This document shows positions 1 through 8,505 of a DNA stretch of 64,000 bases, piece by piece. The stretch comes from a virus. Where the stretch lies: positions 62,001-126,000 of IMG/VR virus record IMGVR_UViG_3300042484_002457; one strand, written 5' to 3'. The notes under the pieces are model-generated. The model saw only the letters and a list, made by a program, of their open reading frames with translations, was not told the DNA's origin and ran no database searches. Each line of letters starts with the position of its first letter. Within the stretch, counting starts at the first letter, position 1. Made by a program: the position numbers and the translations under genes.

Positions 1-1
1 A

Positions 2-964
2 AGCATATCCAGTGCTGTGAATACTGCGGTGGAAATGAATGACACCATTGTCACGGCTCGATCCCGAGCTGAACTGACTTTTGAAGATGCCACCAAAGTA
101 AAAATTACCGAGCAGTCAAAGCTGATAATTGATGACTTCGTATACGACCCCAAGCAAGGAACAGGCAAGTTGGCCATGAAAGTGGCCTTGGGCACAGCTA
201 GATATGCATCGGGCCAAATAGCCAAAAATAATCCTCAACAGGTATCAGTCAAAACCCCTACAGCGTCAATTACTGTCAGGGGCACAGACTTTTCAATGAC
301 AGTGGACGAGTTAGGTCGTAGCCTTGTTATGCTACTGCCCAGCTGCGATGACAAAACGTGTGTGACTGGGGCTATTGAAGTCAGTAACGAGGCTGGCAGC
401 ATTTTGATGACCCAGGCCTATCAAGCCACCTTGGTTTCATCAGCAGACACTCTGCCTACAAGACCAGTTGTGTTAACCATTGATCAAGCCAACATCAACA
501 ACATGTTGATCATTAGCCGACCTCGGGAAATCAGCGAAGACAACCGAGACAACAAACGCGATGTTCGAACAGCCTTGGACGTGAATTTTCTTGATCAAGA
601 CTTTTTAAAACCTGCAGACTTGGACAATCAGCTGGATGCGTTTAATCAACTGGATCGCAATGAACTAGAAGATGACCTGTTGCCCAACGCATTGGATGCT
701 GTAAATGCTGCTTTGTCAGCCACGCAAGAAGCCATGTCAACTACACTCAGCATGCTACCGGGCTATGACGCAGGCTCAGGGTTGAAATGGCGCACAACCG
801 ATTCAGAACAGCTGGTTTTGACTAGATACAGCACTCATATTTTTGAACTAACTGTGCCCCGAGAACAAGGGGCAATCTTGGATCTACAACAGGACGGTAT
901 TCCTGTGTATCAAAAAATCAACACAGGTGGAACCACCACCATCACAGTTATCCAGAGTCAATAA
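2..964 (+). CDS. FecR-domain protein, 5' end cut by window edge
   Basis: The frame is open to the left edge (codons for SISSAV before the GTG at 17), so the true start lies upstream and 320 residues are visible. The first ~110 residues fit a FecR domain: 'NDTIVTARSRAELTFED', then a beta-rich stretch leading to 'TPTASITVRGTDFSM', the usual FecR 'T..a.iaVRGT.f' signature. The rest is acidic and helical with no recognised domain. In bacteria FecR proteins of this type often sit next to CHASE2 adenylate cyclases, and one lies at 3171-5222, so a shared envelope-sensing role is a reasonable inference. The fold call is firm; the function is not. Confidence 0.75.
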   Translation, partial: SISSAVNTAVEMNDTIVTARSRAELTFEDATKVKITEQSKLIIDDFVYDPKQGTGKLAMKVALGTARYASGQIAKNNPQQVSVKTPTASITVRGTDFSMTVDELGRSLVMLLPSCDDKTCVTGAIEVSNEAGSILMTQAYQATLVSSADTLPTRPVVLTIDQANINNMLIISRPREISEDNRDNKRDVRTALDVNFLDQDFLKPADLDNQLDAFNQLDRNELEDDLLPNALDAVNAALSATQEAMSTTLSMLPGYDAGSGLKWRTTDSEQLVLTRYSTHIFELTVPREQGAILDLQQDGIPVYQKINTGGTTTITVIQSQ

Positions 965-968
965 ATAC
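962..968 (+). promoter_or_regulatory. Late-promoter-like TAAATAC element
   Basis: TAAATAC overlaps the TAA stop of the FecR gene and ends 24 nt before the GTG start at 992. It belongs to the repeated motif described in the findings and resembles the T4 late box TATAAATA. Confidence 0.45.
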
Positions 969-991
969 TATTATAAAAACAAGGAGCCATT

Positions 992-1273
992 GTGGGTGAA
1001 TTTTTTAAATTGGTAGCCGAAGTAGGCTTCCCGATAGCAGCAGCTATAGGTGCAGGATATTTTGTATTCTTGACATTGAAATTTATTTTGGCTGGCGTAA
1101 CCAGCAGCGTAAATGGTATCAAAGGCATCATTGGAGCACTGGACAATCGAGTCAAAACCATGAATCACGACGTGATACGCATTGACACTATTGTGAGCAA
1201 TGCTCTTGGACTTAGGCCTGATGTGGACCGTATTGCACGAGCAGATGGCAAGAACGATGCTCGGAGAGACTGA
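992..1273 (+). CDS. Small membrane protein with C-terminal helix (holin-like architecture)
   Basis: 93 residues. GTG start with AAGGAG six nt upstream. The N-terminus holds a hydrophobic segment (about 10-37: VGFPIAAAIGAGYFVFL...), followed by an amphipathic stretch 'GALDNRVKTMNHDVIRIDTIVSNALGLRPD' and a charged tail. The neighbour at 1455 has the same plan ('GFPIxAAxGxGY'), so the two are paralogues. Size and topology would suit a holin or a membrane-anchored partner for the FecR/cyclase cluster; neither is proven. Overlaps the next gene by one base. Confidence 0.6.
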   Translation: MGEFFKLVAEVGFPIAAAIGAGYFVFLTLKFILAGVTSSVNGIKGIIGALDNRVKTMNHDVIRIDTIVSNALGLRPDVDRIARADGKNDARRD

Positions 1274-1455
1274 TGTTGTACTTTGATTATCATTGGGACC
1301 TAGACAAAGATGTTATGATTCCGGATCCTGAGTTGAATACTGACCAATTAGATTGGAAACCCGGGGACTTGTTTCAGGTTCAAGAATTCAATGGGAAGAA
1401 ATTTCTTTGCAGAGTTGACCCTTTGGTTAAATTTATACGAGATGGGGTAAAATAA
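1273..1455 (+). CDS. Conserved 60-aa phage protein, unknown function
   Basis: Starts MLYFDYHWDLDKD and ends with a basic segment. Acidic, with no membrane segment. It overlaps both flanking genes by one base (TGATG and AATGG junctions), so it is translated with the two small membrane proteins. I recognise the type from T4-like marine phages but know no function. Confidence 0.6.
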   Translation: MLYFDYHWDLDKDVMIPDPELNTDQLDWKPGDLFQVQEFNGKKFLCRVDPLVKFIRDGVK

Positions 1456-1778
1456 TGGACATAGCTGAACTCATAAACAAATATGGTTTCCCAATCGTGG
1501 CAGCTGGTGGCACCGGGTATATGATATACTATGTGTGGGAGTGGGCCACAAAAGAAATCAAGCCTGTGCTGAGCGAAGCCAACACTACTCTGATTGCCTT
1601 GATTGATCGCATTCGTATGCTGGACAATGACTTGATACGTTTGAATCAAAAAGTCAACACTGTGCTTCATTTGCGTGGCAAAATCATTGAAAGCGAACGT
1701 GTACTAGAAGCTCAAAAAGTAGACAATGAAGCTGAAAAGAAGTTTGAAGCTGCGGTCAAGACTGACACACAGAAATAA
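1455..1778 (+). CDS. Small membrane/coiled-coil protein, paralogue of 992-1273
   Basis: 107 residues: one N-terminal hydrophobic helix (about 11-30, 'GFPIVAAGGTGYMIYYVWEW') and then a long charged helix with coiled-coil character ('DRIRMLDNDLIRLNQKVNTVL') to the C-terminus. Same architecture as the gene at 992. Probably membrane-anchored with a cytoplasmic coiled coil. Holin-like or scaffold-like roles are both possible. Confidence 0.55.
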   Translation: MDIAELINKYGFPIVAAGGTGYMIYYVWEWATKEIKPVLSEANTTLIALIDRIRMLDNDLIRLNQKVNTVLHLRGKIIESERVLEAQKVDNEAEKKFEAAVKTDTQK

Positions 1779-1781
1779 TCA

Positions 1782-2495
1782 ATGCTAGAAATCATCCTAA
1801 CTTTGGTAATGACCCACATTACCATTATATGTGTTACTCTGTATCTACATCGCGGACAAGCACATCGTGGCATTGAATTTGATCCTGTACTAGAGCATTT
1901 TATGCGTGCTTGGCTGTGGCTCACAACAGGCATGGTAACCAAACAGTGGGTGGCCATACATCGCAAACATCATAGATACTGTGAGCAATCCAACGATCCG
2001 CACAGTCCTCATGTGTACGGAATCTGGCGTGTGCTGTTTGGCGGTGCTGGGCTGTATCACACAGCTTCTCAAGATCAACTATTAGTTGACAGCTACGGTG
2101 TAGGCACTCCCAATGACTGGATTGAACAACACATTTATACACCACACAGCCGGTTGGGAATAATACTGTTACTGGTTGTGGAAGTTCTGTTGTTCAATGG
2201 TTGGGGAATTGTGATGTGGTTGGTGCAAATGGCCTGGATTCCGTTCTGGGCAGCAGGAGTCATCAACGGTGTTGGTCATTGGTGGGGTTATCGTAATGGC
2301 GAAACTAAAGATAACAGCAGGAACATTAGTCCTTGGGGTATTATTATTGGTGGCGAATGCCTTCATAATAACCATCATCTGGATCCTGCTAACCCTAAAC
2401 TAAGCCGTCGCTGGTTTGAATTTGATATTGGATGGGCGTATCTGCAAATATTGCGCGGTGCCAATTTGGCACGCCTTAGAACGAACGAGAAATAA
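1782..2495 (+). CDS. Fatty acid desaturase
   Basis: 237 residues with the three histidine boxes of membrane acyl desaturases: HRGQAH near residue 23, HRKHH near residue 60 and HNNHH near residue 196, plus hydrophobic segments between them. These boxes bind the di-iron centre that inserts a double bond into acyl chains (delta-9-like family). The protein is short but complete for the bacterial class. It starts three nt after the upstream stop without an obvious Shine-Dalgarno, so it is probably translationally coupled. Its 3' end overlaps the convergent carboxypeptidase gene by 20 bp. Likely role: raising membrane unsaturation in infected cells (inference). Confidence 0.88.
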   Translation: MLEIILTLVMTHITIICVTLYLHRGQAHRGIEFDPVLEHFMRAWLWLTTGMVTKQWVAIHRKHHRYCEQSNDPHSPHVYGIWRVLFGGAGLYHTASQDQLLVDSYGVGTPNDWIEQHIYTPHSRLGIILLLVVEVLLFNGWGIVMWLVQMAWIPFWAAGVINGVGHWWGYRNGETKDNSRNISPWGIIIGGECLHNNHHLDPANPKLSRRWFEFDIGWAYLQILRGANLARLRTNEK

Positions 2496-3174
2496 ATTCA
2501 GCTTCGGGCACACGAGTATGTGTGTTTTTGCTTCCCAACAAAATAACAATTCGTTGTCCGACCACAGTGTCTAACATCATTACAATACATCCGCCAGCAG
2601 CTCGTATGTAACCAGTTTTGCTTATTGTATAAGTTTGATTCACTAGACGATTGGTGTTATAAATCATTGTTTTTCCAATGCGTAGCACTGCGGACTGACT
2701 GGATTCTACAATTTCTTTATAGTTTTTGGCGGCCAGTACCATGGCCACTAAGTCTCTACCAGTGCTTATATTCATTACGCCAAGCCCGGTAGAATCTACA
2801 AATTTTGTATGACGCATGTTTAATGTCCGTGCCTTGGCATTCATTGCCAGCAAGCAACTGTCTCGACCGCCAGGATAATTGCGACATAGTGTAGCTGCTG
2901 CATTATTATCACTTTTAATCAGTGCCAATTGCAGCAGCTGACGGCGTGTGTGCAGACCTATTTTTTTATCAAGATCTTGCTGTGCATCAAGAACCACCAT
3001 GGCAGTCATTAATTTAGTGATACTGGCAATGCTGCGTAGTTCGTGTGAATTTGATTCTTGTAGTATAGCCCCTGCTTGATCAGCAACCACCCAAGAATGT
3101 GCAGTGACTGTGACGGCTGATGCAGTAACTGCAAAAAACGACACCACTAACGCAAACACATAGTTCATGATCAC
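2476..3174 (-). CDS. D-alanyl-D-alanine carboxypeptidase/endopeptidase-like (peptidase S11)
   Basis: 232 residues with an N-terminal signal peptide (about 1-20, ending ASA). The three serine penicillin-binding motifs are in order: S-x-x-K as SITK, S-x-N as SDN, and K-T-G in SKTG. This is the PBP7/DacA family that trims or cleaves peptidoglycan cross-links in the periplasm. The GTG at 3174 overlaps the TGA of the cyclase gene; the ATG at 3168 is an equally good start. The gene is shorter than DacA and lacks its C-terminal beta domain, so it resembles PBP7. Roles in wall remodelling, lysis or superinfection control are possible. Confidence 0.85.
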   Translation of the reverse strand: MIMNYVFALVVSFFAVTASAVTVTAHSWVVADQAGAILQESNSHELRSIASITKLMTAMVVLDAQQDLDKKIGLHTRRQLLQLALIKSDNNAAATLCRNYPGGRDSCLLAMNAKARTLNMRHTKFVDSTGLGVMNISTGRDLVAMVLAAKNYKEIVESSQSAVLRIGKTMIYNTNRLVNQTYTISKTGYIRAAGGCIVMMLDTVVGQRIVILLGSKNTHTRVPEAEFISRSF

Positions 3175-5222
3175 TTGCTGGTAGCTCGGTATATTCCGTC
3201 CCAGTCACTGGGCAAGCGTGCTGAACGTAGGTCTTGTATGCGTTCAATCATGGCATCATAATAGGCTTCGAACTCATGATCAAATTCTGTTTTAAGATGT
3301 TGAGCCAATTCTGCCGCCGCTGCCCACTTTTGTGCACGGTACAGTTGTAAGAATCGTGTATGATCTTGCTTGGCCTCAGCATGCGAGCCGCTGGGTGCGG
3401 CCAAAACTGTGTAGATGCGCACACCTTGTATTTTGCCTTTGACAGCAATTTCATCCAGTTCTAAAGTAAAGAAATTGGTCTGTACATGGCGTGCTGTTTG
3501 CTCACCTAGAACAATTTTGACACCATACGGCTTAGACTGGCCCTCGAGTCTTGACGCCAAATTAACACCGTCGCCAAGACAAGTGTAATCAAACCGCTGA
3601 CTGCTACCCATGTTACCCACAACAACGGTGGCACTATTAATGCCAAGACCCATACCAAAAGGTGGTACGCCTTCTCTTGTAATTTCTGCGTTGAATGCAT
3701 CTAAACTTCCTATCATTTCCAGTGCTGTTTCCACGGCGTGTCGTGCATGATCAGCATCGTCCAAGGGTGCGTTCCAAAATGCCATTTGTGCGTCACCAAT
3801 GTATTTGTCCAGGGTACCATTGTTTTCAATTATTTTGGCAGTCATAGCAGTCATGTAACGATTCATGATCCGAGTCAAGCCCTGAACGTCTTTACCGTAG
3901 TGTTCGCTTATTGTAGTAAATCCGCGAACGTCTGTAAACATAATTGACAACTCGCGTTCTTCTCCGCCTAATTGCAGCAGTTCAGGATTCTGTTGCAATT
4001 TCTCCACCATGGCCGGACTCAAGTATGTGCCAAACTGTTTCTTTATTTGTTGCTTTTGTAAGAACTCTGAAACGAACTTGACCCCGTAGGCATGCAGAGC
4101 GACCAGGATTGTGCCACTTGCAAAGGCAGTTGCGTCGAATAGCCATAAATGATTGCCAAATGCGTACCTACTACCAGCAATGCCAGCAGCACATAAAATA
4201 ATAACTGTCGCCAATCCAACATAAGTCCACCTTGTTAAAATTAATAATACAATACCTGCCACAGCAATGGCCAAGATTTCCGCACCATCTGCGTAGTCGG
4301 GACGCACAATGTTTGTGCCTGAGGCCAAGGTATCTAGTACAGCGGCCTGCAAGTGGTGCGGATATACTTCTCCTCTTGCAGTGCTGACTGGGTTGTTGAG
4401 CCCAGCTGCGGTGAGCCCAACAATGACGATTCCACCTTGGAAATCCTTTGGCAGATCAGCCAAGGAGTGCTCCTGTGGTCGGGATGCCCAATCCACCCAG
4501 ATTCTACCGTAGTTGTCTGTTGCAATTTTTCCAAATTGTGGAATTCTAACTGCTTCAATAACTCCTGCATTGACTCGAACCTGGAAGCTGGGGTCACCAG
4601 CGGCAACTCTAAGGGTTTCGAGACTGATTGAGGGGTAGAGCTGCCCGTTGACTGCAACAACCTGGGGGACTCGGCGTACGACGCCGTCCACTTCAGGCAA
4701 AGTGTTAACAATACCAATACCGCTTGCTGCTTCATTTAGGGACCTCACATTGGGTTGAATGTTTCTGTAGGGAATTCCAGGGTTGCCATCGCCTATTACA
4801 GAAACTCCTGGGCGATATGGTGGGTGCTGTGCCTTGACGGTGTTATTGGTGGCCACATGCGGAAGCACCACTGTGCTCTTTTGCAGCTGGCGAGACAAGG
4901 CAACATCTTGACCAAATCTATCAGCATCAGGCATAAAAATGTTAAACACAATTACACCAGCGTTGCGATTTTCTAGATCACGTATGATGTCGGCGTATTG
5001 ATTTCTGGGAAAAGGAAATTGACCACGTTGTTCAATTGCAGCATCGTCAATGTTGACCACGTGCACCAGTTTGCTGGTGTCTACTGGTTTGCTGGTGATT
5101 AGCGTGTCAAAATAACGCAGTCTCACGCTTTCCACAAATGCAGTGTCTGCAATACGTATGCCCAACACCAAGATCAAGGTGAAGATAGCAGTCCAAGGAG
5201 TTAGTAGTATTTTTTTCCACAT
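3171..5222 (-). CDS. CHASE2-domain class III adenylate/guanylate cyclase
   Basis: 683 residues. One N-terminal membrane helix (about 8-26), an extracytoplasmic CHASE2 domain (about 30-305), three closely spaced membrane helices (about 312-380), then a class III cyclase domain (about 420-600) and a helical tail. The cyclase looks catalytically complete: metal aspartates in FTDVRGFT and IGDAQMAFW, the base-selecting Lys in TLDKYIGD, and the transition-state Asn and Arg in GDGVNLASRLE. It should convert ATP (or GTP) to the cyclic nucleotide in response to an envelope signal. Forms an operon with the carboxypeptidase (overlap of stop and start). The FecR gene nearby is a plausible partner. Confidence 0.9.
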   Translation of the reverse strand: MWKKILLTPWTAIFTLILVLGIRIADTAFVESVRLRYFDTLITSKPVDTSKLVHVVNIDDAAIEQRGQFPFPRNQYADIIRDLENRNAGVIVFNIFMPDADRFGQDVALSRQLQKSTVVLPHVATNNTVKAQHPPYRPGVSVIGDGNPGIPYRNIQPNVRSLNEAASGIGIVNTLPEVDGVVRRVPQVVAVNGQLYPSISLETLRVAAGDPSFQVRVNAGVIEAVRIPQFGKIATDNYGRIWVDWASRPQEHSLADLPKDFQGGIVIVGLTAAGLNNPVSTARGEVYPHHLQAAVLDTLASGTNIVRPDYADGAEILAIAVAGIVLLILTRWTYVGLATVIILCAAGIAGSRYAFGNHLWLFDATAFASGTILVALHAYGVKFVSEFLQKQQIKKQFGTYLSPAMVEKLQQNPELLQLGGEERELSIMFTDVRGFTTISEHYGKDVQGLTRIMNRYMTAMTAKIIENNGTLDKYIGDAQMAFWNAPLDDADHARHAVETALEMIGSLDAFNAEITREGVPPFGMGLGINSATVVVGNMGSSQRFDYTCLGDGVNLASRLEGQSKPYGVKIVLGEQTARHVQTNFFTLELDEIAVKGKIQGVRIYTVLAAPSGSHAEAKQDHTRFLQLYRAQKWAAAAELAQHLKTEFDHEFEAYYDAMIERIQDLRSARLPSDWDGIYRATSK

Positions 5223-5229
5223 CTAATAT

Positions 5230-5304
5230 TTATTGGGGCTGTGTTGGCACAGGCTCAGGCGGATGTGGTGGATGTCGTGGAGGGCGATGGCTAAACCAAC
5301 TCAT
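5230..5304 (-). CDS. Tiny proline-rich peptide, 24 aa
   Basis: ATG at 5304 has a strong AAAGGAAT Shine-Dalgarno 5-6 nt upstream. The product begins MSWFSHRPPRHPPHPP and ends PEPVPTQPQ. It lies seven nt before the cyclase start in the same direction. Supported by the RBS and clean context only; no known homologue comes to mind. Confidence 0.5.
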   Translation of the reverse strand: MSWFSHRPPRHPPHPPEPVPTQPQ

Positions 5305-5323
5305 AATGATTCCTTTGTGTTAC

Positions 5324-6613
5324 TTAACTGCTGGAGTCAAAAGTTAATAACCCAGTTAAATTTTTTGTGTTATTTTCCACGTGGTGTATGGTCTTGACAT
5401 ACTCTTCAGGAGAACACAATGATTTAAAAATAAGTCTATTACTGTTAAAATATCTAGCAGAGTTGTGTTCAGCAGCTTGAGTTAGAGCCACTGATAGATT
5501 GGTTTTGTATTCTTGTAGAATTTGTTGAAAGAATTCTTGACTAAAAAACCTTTGTTTATTAAAATCGGCTATGTGATTGAGTTGTGCAAGTAACTTTAGT
5601 TGCAGTGTTGGAGGTAAATTAGATATTCTTTTCATTTCTGCTACCACAGCTTGCAGACGCTCAAGTGGGTCCTTGATGATGTTGTATGTTTCGTCAATAT
5701 ACGGGGAAAAAGTTTTAAACCCATAACTTTGCAAGTAGTCAAGACTGCCAGCACTTGCTGCCAACATAAAAGGTTGACCACACGCAATTGGTCTCAAGGA
5801 TTTTTCAGTAAGATGCCAGCGTTGGTCATCAAACAGTGTTTCAAGCACAACCTCAATATGTGTCCGGTTGTAATCTCTAGAATCATAATCGGCACTGGCT
5901 GCACTGCTGATTTGATTGATATAAAAATGATCTTCAAGATTGTGTTTTTCTATACAAAAATCAGCATTGCTGAATTTGTGTTCTCTGTAGTCCAGGTCCT
6001 GGTCCTGAGGATTAAACCCCATGTGGCATTGATTTGCAAGTTCTGCGTTGACCACTAATTCAGCAAATTTTAATCGATATTCTCTAGTGCCTGCCCAGGC
6101 TCGATTATAAATCAAGAATAGTCGGTCAACGTTCTTTTGACCCAACGCAGGATCATGCCCGGCAAATCGATACCAATCCTGTGCAATCAAGGCATGACTC
6201 CAGTAGTAGACTGGTATAGCTCCGGAACTTGTAAATTTTTCTAGTTCTGGACTCTGCTGCTCACTGTGCAGCAACAAAGCTCGATCATAAAAGTTAAACA
6301 TGTTGTAGACGTAGTATCTGAACACACCAATTTTGGATGCAATTGGTGGCCAATCTGAAAAATTCAAAGGTTCTTGGTCATGACAAATCAGCGGCAGCCT
6401 TGACATTTCTTCAAATCTTGTGCAGTGAAACAACGGTTTGCAATCTTCTGTTTTTTTTGAGCCATGTGGAAACCAGCGATAAATTATTACGTCCTGGTCG
6501 CAATGATCATGTAAAAAATTGTATAATCTATCTAAAGGAATGCTAATTTTCTTCTCCGTATAAATTGGTTTTATTGGTATTGGTATAAATATTGCATGAC
6601 TAATTCCTACCAA
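5324..6613 (-). CDS. Glycosyltransferase-like protein (start uncertain)
   Basis: About 420 residues. The C-terminal half has a pattern typical of fucosyltransferase/exostosin-like phage enzymes: 'RWHLTEKSLRPIACGQPFML', then 'GFKTFSPYIDETYN'. The protein at 11957-13063 has the same arrangement (TEKSIWPALLGKLFLIYG). No ATG or GTG exists in frame near the N-terminus; the only long start is TTG at 6613. An ATG at 6597 with a GGTAGGA box is in the wrong frame. The gene's 5' end overlaps a divergent homing endonuclease gene, which may have disturbed the original start. Substrate unknown. Confidence 0.6.
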   Translation of the reverse strand: MVGISHAIFIPIPIKPIYTEKKISIPLDRLYNFLHDHCDQDVIIYRWFPHGSKKTEDCKPLFHCTRFEEMSRLPLICHDQEPLNFSDWPPIASKIGVFRYYVYNMFNFYDRALLLHSEQQSPELEKFTSSGAIPVYYWSHALIAQDWYRFAGHDPALGQKNVDRLFLIYNRAWAGTREYRLKFAELVVNAELANQCHMGFNPQDQDLDYREHKFSNADFCIEKHNLEDHFYINQISSAASADYDSRDYNRTHIEVVLETLFDDQRWHLTEKSLRPIACGQPFMLAASAGSLDYLQSYGFKTFSPYIDETYNIIKDPLERLQAVVAEMKRISNLPPTLQLKLLAQLNHIADFNKQRFFSQEFFQQILQEYKTNLSVALTQAAEHNSARYFNSNRLIFKSLCSPEEYVKTIHHVENNTKNLTGLLTFDSSS

Positions 6614-7264
6614 CCTTATACATACTTAATTGGCTGGGCCACCCAACATAAATTTTACTATGGTGTGCGATATGCAAAAAATTGTAGCCCAACAGATTTG
6701 TGGAGTAAGTATTTTACTTCATCAAAAGAAGTAGCAGCAATGAAAACAGTTTATGGAGATCCTGACATTATACAAGTTAGAAAAGTATTCTTAACTAAAG
6801 AGCATGCTAGACTCTGGGAAAACAAAGTGTTGCGAAGATTAAAAGTTGTGTCTCGAGAAGATTTCCTTAATAAAAACGATGCTCCTGCTCCTCCAATTAA
6901 TAATCGAGTAATGTCAGAAATTACTAAGACTAAAATTGGCACAGTGCATAAGGGAAAACCAAAATCTGAAGAGCACAAGCAAAAAATTAGAGAAGCACGG
7001 GCAAAGCAGGTCAATACCAGAAAAGGACAACGTGCAACAGAAGAAACAAAGCAAAAACTTAGAGAAGCAAATTTAGGAAAAACATATTCAGAAGATGTTA
7101 ATTCTAAAAAAGGTCAAAAAAAGGATTTGCATTGGACTTATGGAAAACCTCGAACAGAAGAAACAAAGCAAAAACTTAGAGAAGCAAATTTAGGAAAAGT
7201 TTTGTCAGAAGAAACAAAACAAAAAATGCGTGGACCAAGATTGAAATTAAAGGAAATTAAATGA
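6596..7264 (+). CDS. GIY-YIG homing endonuclease with NUMOD3 repeats
   Basis: 222 residues. N-terminal GIY-YIG-type nuclease domain ('YTYLIGWATQHKFYYGVRYA', then a WSKYFTSS segment and an 'ENKVLRR' Glu). Next come several NUMOD3-like DNA-binding repeats of the form 'GKPxSEEHKQKIREA', 'TEETKQKLREANLGK'. The region is visibly more A+T-rich than its neighbours. The stop overlaps the ATG of the dehydrogenase gene (ATGA), and the end of this gene supplies its Shine-Dalgarno (AAAGGAAA). A TATAAATA box sits five nt before the ATG. A freestanding Seg-type selfish gene. Confidence 0.85.
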   Translation: MTNSYQPYTYLIGWATQHKFYYGVRYAKNCSPTDLWSKYFTSSKEVAAMKTVYGDPDIIQVRKVFLTKEHARLWENKVLRRLKVVSREDFLNKNDAPAPPINNRVMSEITKTKIGTVHKGKPKSEEHKQKIREARAKQVNTRKGQRATEETKQKLREANLGKTYSEDVNSKKGQKKDLHWTYGKPRTEETKQKLREANLGKVLSEETKQKMRGPRLKLKEIK

Positions 7265-8505
7265 AAAAATGCAAGGTGGGATTCATCGGAATTGGGAAAT
7301 TAGGTTTAGATTGTGCTGAAGTCATGGCTGAGAAGCATGAAGTCAGAGGTTACGATATTTACCCACGCACCAGTGACTCAGTAAAAGTATGTGACATTGA
7401 TGAACTTGTGAACGAAAGCGAATGGATTTTTATTGCTGTGCCCACACCACATGCTGAAGGCTATGATGGCAGTGTGCCTAGCTCGCACATGGAGCCTCGA
7501 GACTTTGGACACGATGCTGTGATTGATGCTATCAAGAACATCAACCAGCATGCTCGCGGTCCCAAAAAGGTTGTGTTGATCAGCACAGTGTTGCCGGGCA
7601 CCACACGCCGCAAGTTTTATCCATTGTTAGACCAGCAACATCAGTTCTTGTACAACCCTTACCTGATTGCCATGGGTAGTGTGAAATGGGACATGGTCAA
7701 CCCTGAAATGGTCATGATTGGCACCGAAGATGGCAACCCCAATGCCTTGGCCGGTGAGCTGATTGACCTGTACAAAACAATCATGGAAAATGATCCACGC
7801 TACGAAATTGGCACCTGGGACGAATGTGAAGCCATCAAGATCTTCTACAACACTTTCATATCAGCCAAGGTGGGACTGGTGAACATGATTCAAGATTTTG
7901 CCATGCGAATCGGCAACATCAACGTGGACGTTGTAACAGATGCTCTGGCCCGATCAACCATGCGTATCATGGGGCCCAAGTACATGACTGCTGGCATGGG
8001 CGATGCAGGTGCATGCCACCCACGTGACAACATTGCGTTGCGTTGGTTGGCCAAAGAATACAACATTGGCTACGACTTGTTTGATACAGTGATGCATGCC
8101 CGGGAAATTCAAGCTCAGAATCTTGCACTGTTCCTTGTGGATATTTCAGTAACCAACAACATGCCCATTGTTATTCACGGCAAAGCCTACAAGCCCAATG
8201 TGCCTTACTGTATTGGCAGTTATAGTACTCTGGTGGGTCACTACATTGAGCAAGCAGGAAAAACCGTGGTGTATGTAGACCCATTAGCCGATGATCGCGC
8301 CAACTGTGTGGACAATGTTACAGAGCCTGCTGTTATTTTAATGGCACACAACCGTAACATCACGTTTGGCTACACTGGCGAACAAGCAGCCGACCCTGAC
8401 TATTTTGAATTCCGGCCAGGATCAATCGTGGTAGATCCTTTCCGCAAAGAAGCTGATCGTGCAGGCATCAAGGTTGTTCACTATGGCAACACACGGAGTT
8501 CTTAA
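7261..8505 (+). CDS. UDP-glucose/GDP-mannose dehydrogenase family protein
   Basis: 414 residues. Rossmann NAD motif GFIGIGKLG at residues 8-16, middle domain, and the catalytic cysteine in 'GDAGACHPRDNIAL', which matches the family's GGxCxPKD loop. The last ~110 residues form the UDP-binding domain. Enzymes of this family oxidise a sugar nucleotide (UDP-Glc to UDP-GlcA, or UDP-ManNAc) twice at C6. It heads a run with the oxygenase-like and amidinotransferase genes, so a modified sugar is the likely product. The exact substrate cannot be read from sequence. Confidence 0.85.
   Translation: MKKCKVGFIGIGKLGLDCAEVMAEKHEVRGYDIYPRTSDSVKVCDIDELVNESEWIFIAVPTPHAEGYDGSVPSSHMEPRDFGHDAVIDAIKNINQHARGPKKVVLISTVLPGTTRRKFYPLLDQQHQFLYNPYLIAMGSVKWDMVNPEMVMIGTEDGNPNALAGELIDLYKTIMENDPRYEIGTWDECEAIKIFYNTFISAKVGLVNMIQDFAMRIGNINVDVVTDALARSTMRIMGPKYMTAGMGDAGACHPRDNIALRWLAKEYNIGYDLFDTVMHAREIQAQNLALFLVDISVTNNMPIVIHGKAYKPNVPYCIGSYSTLVGHYIEQAGKTVVYVDPLADDRANCVDNVTEPAVILMAHNRNITFGYTGEQAADPDYFEFRPGSIVVDPFRKEADRAGIKVVHYGNTRSS

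Noticed and set aside
5226-5232. TAAATAT on the minus strand just before the cyclase start
   Set aside because: Only four nt from the ATG, part of the stop codon of the tiny peptide gene; spacing does not fit the other late boxes.
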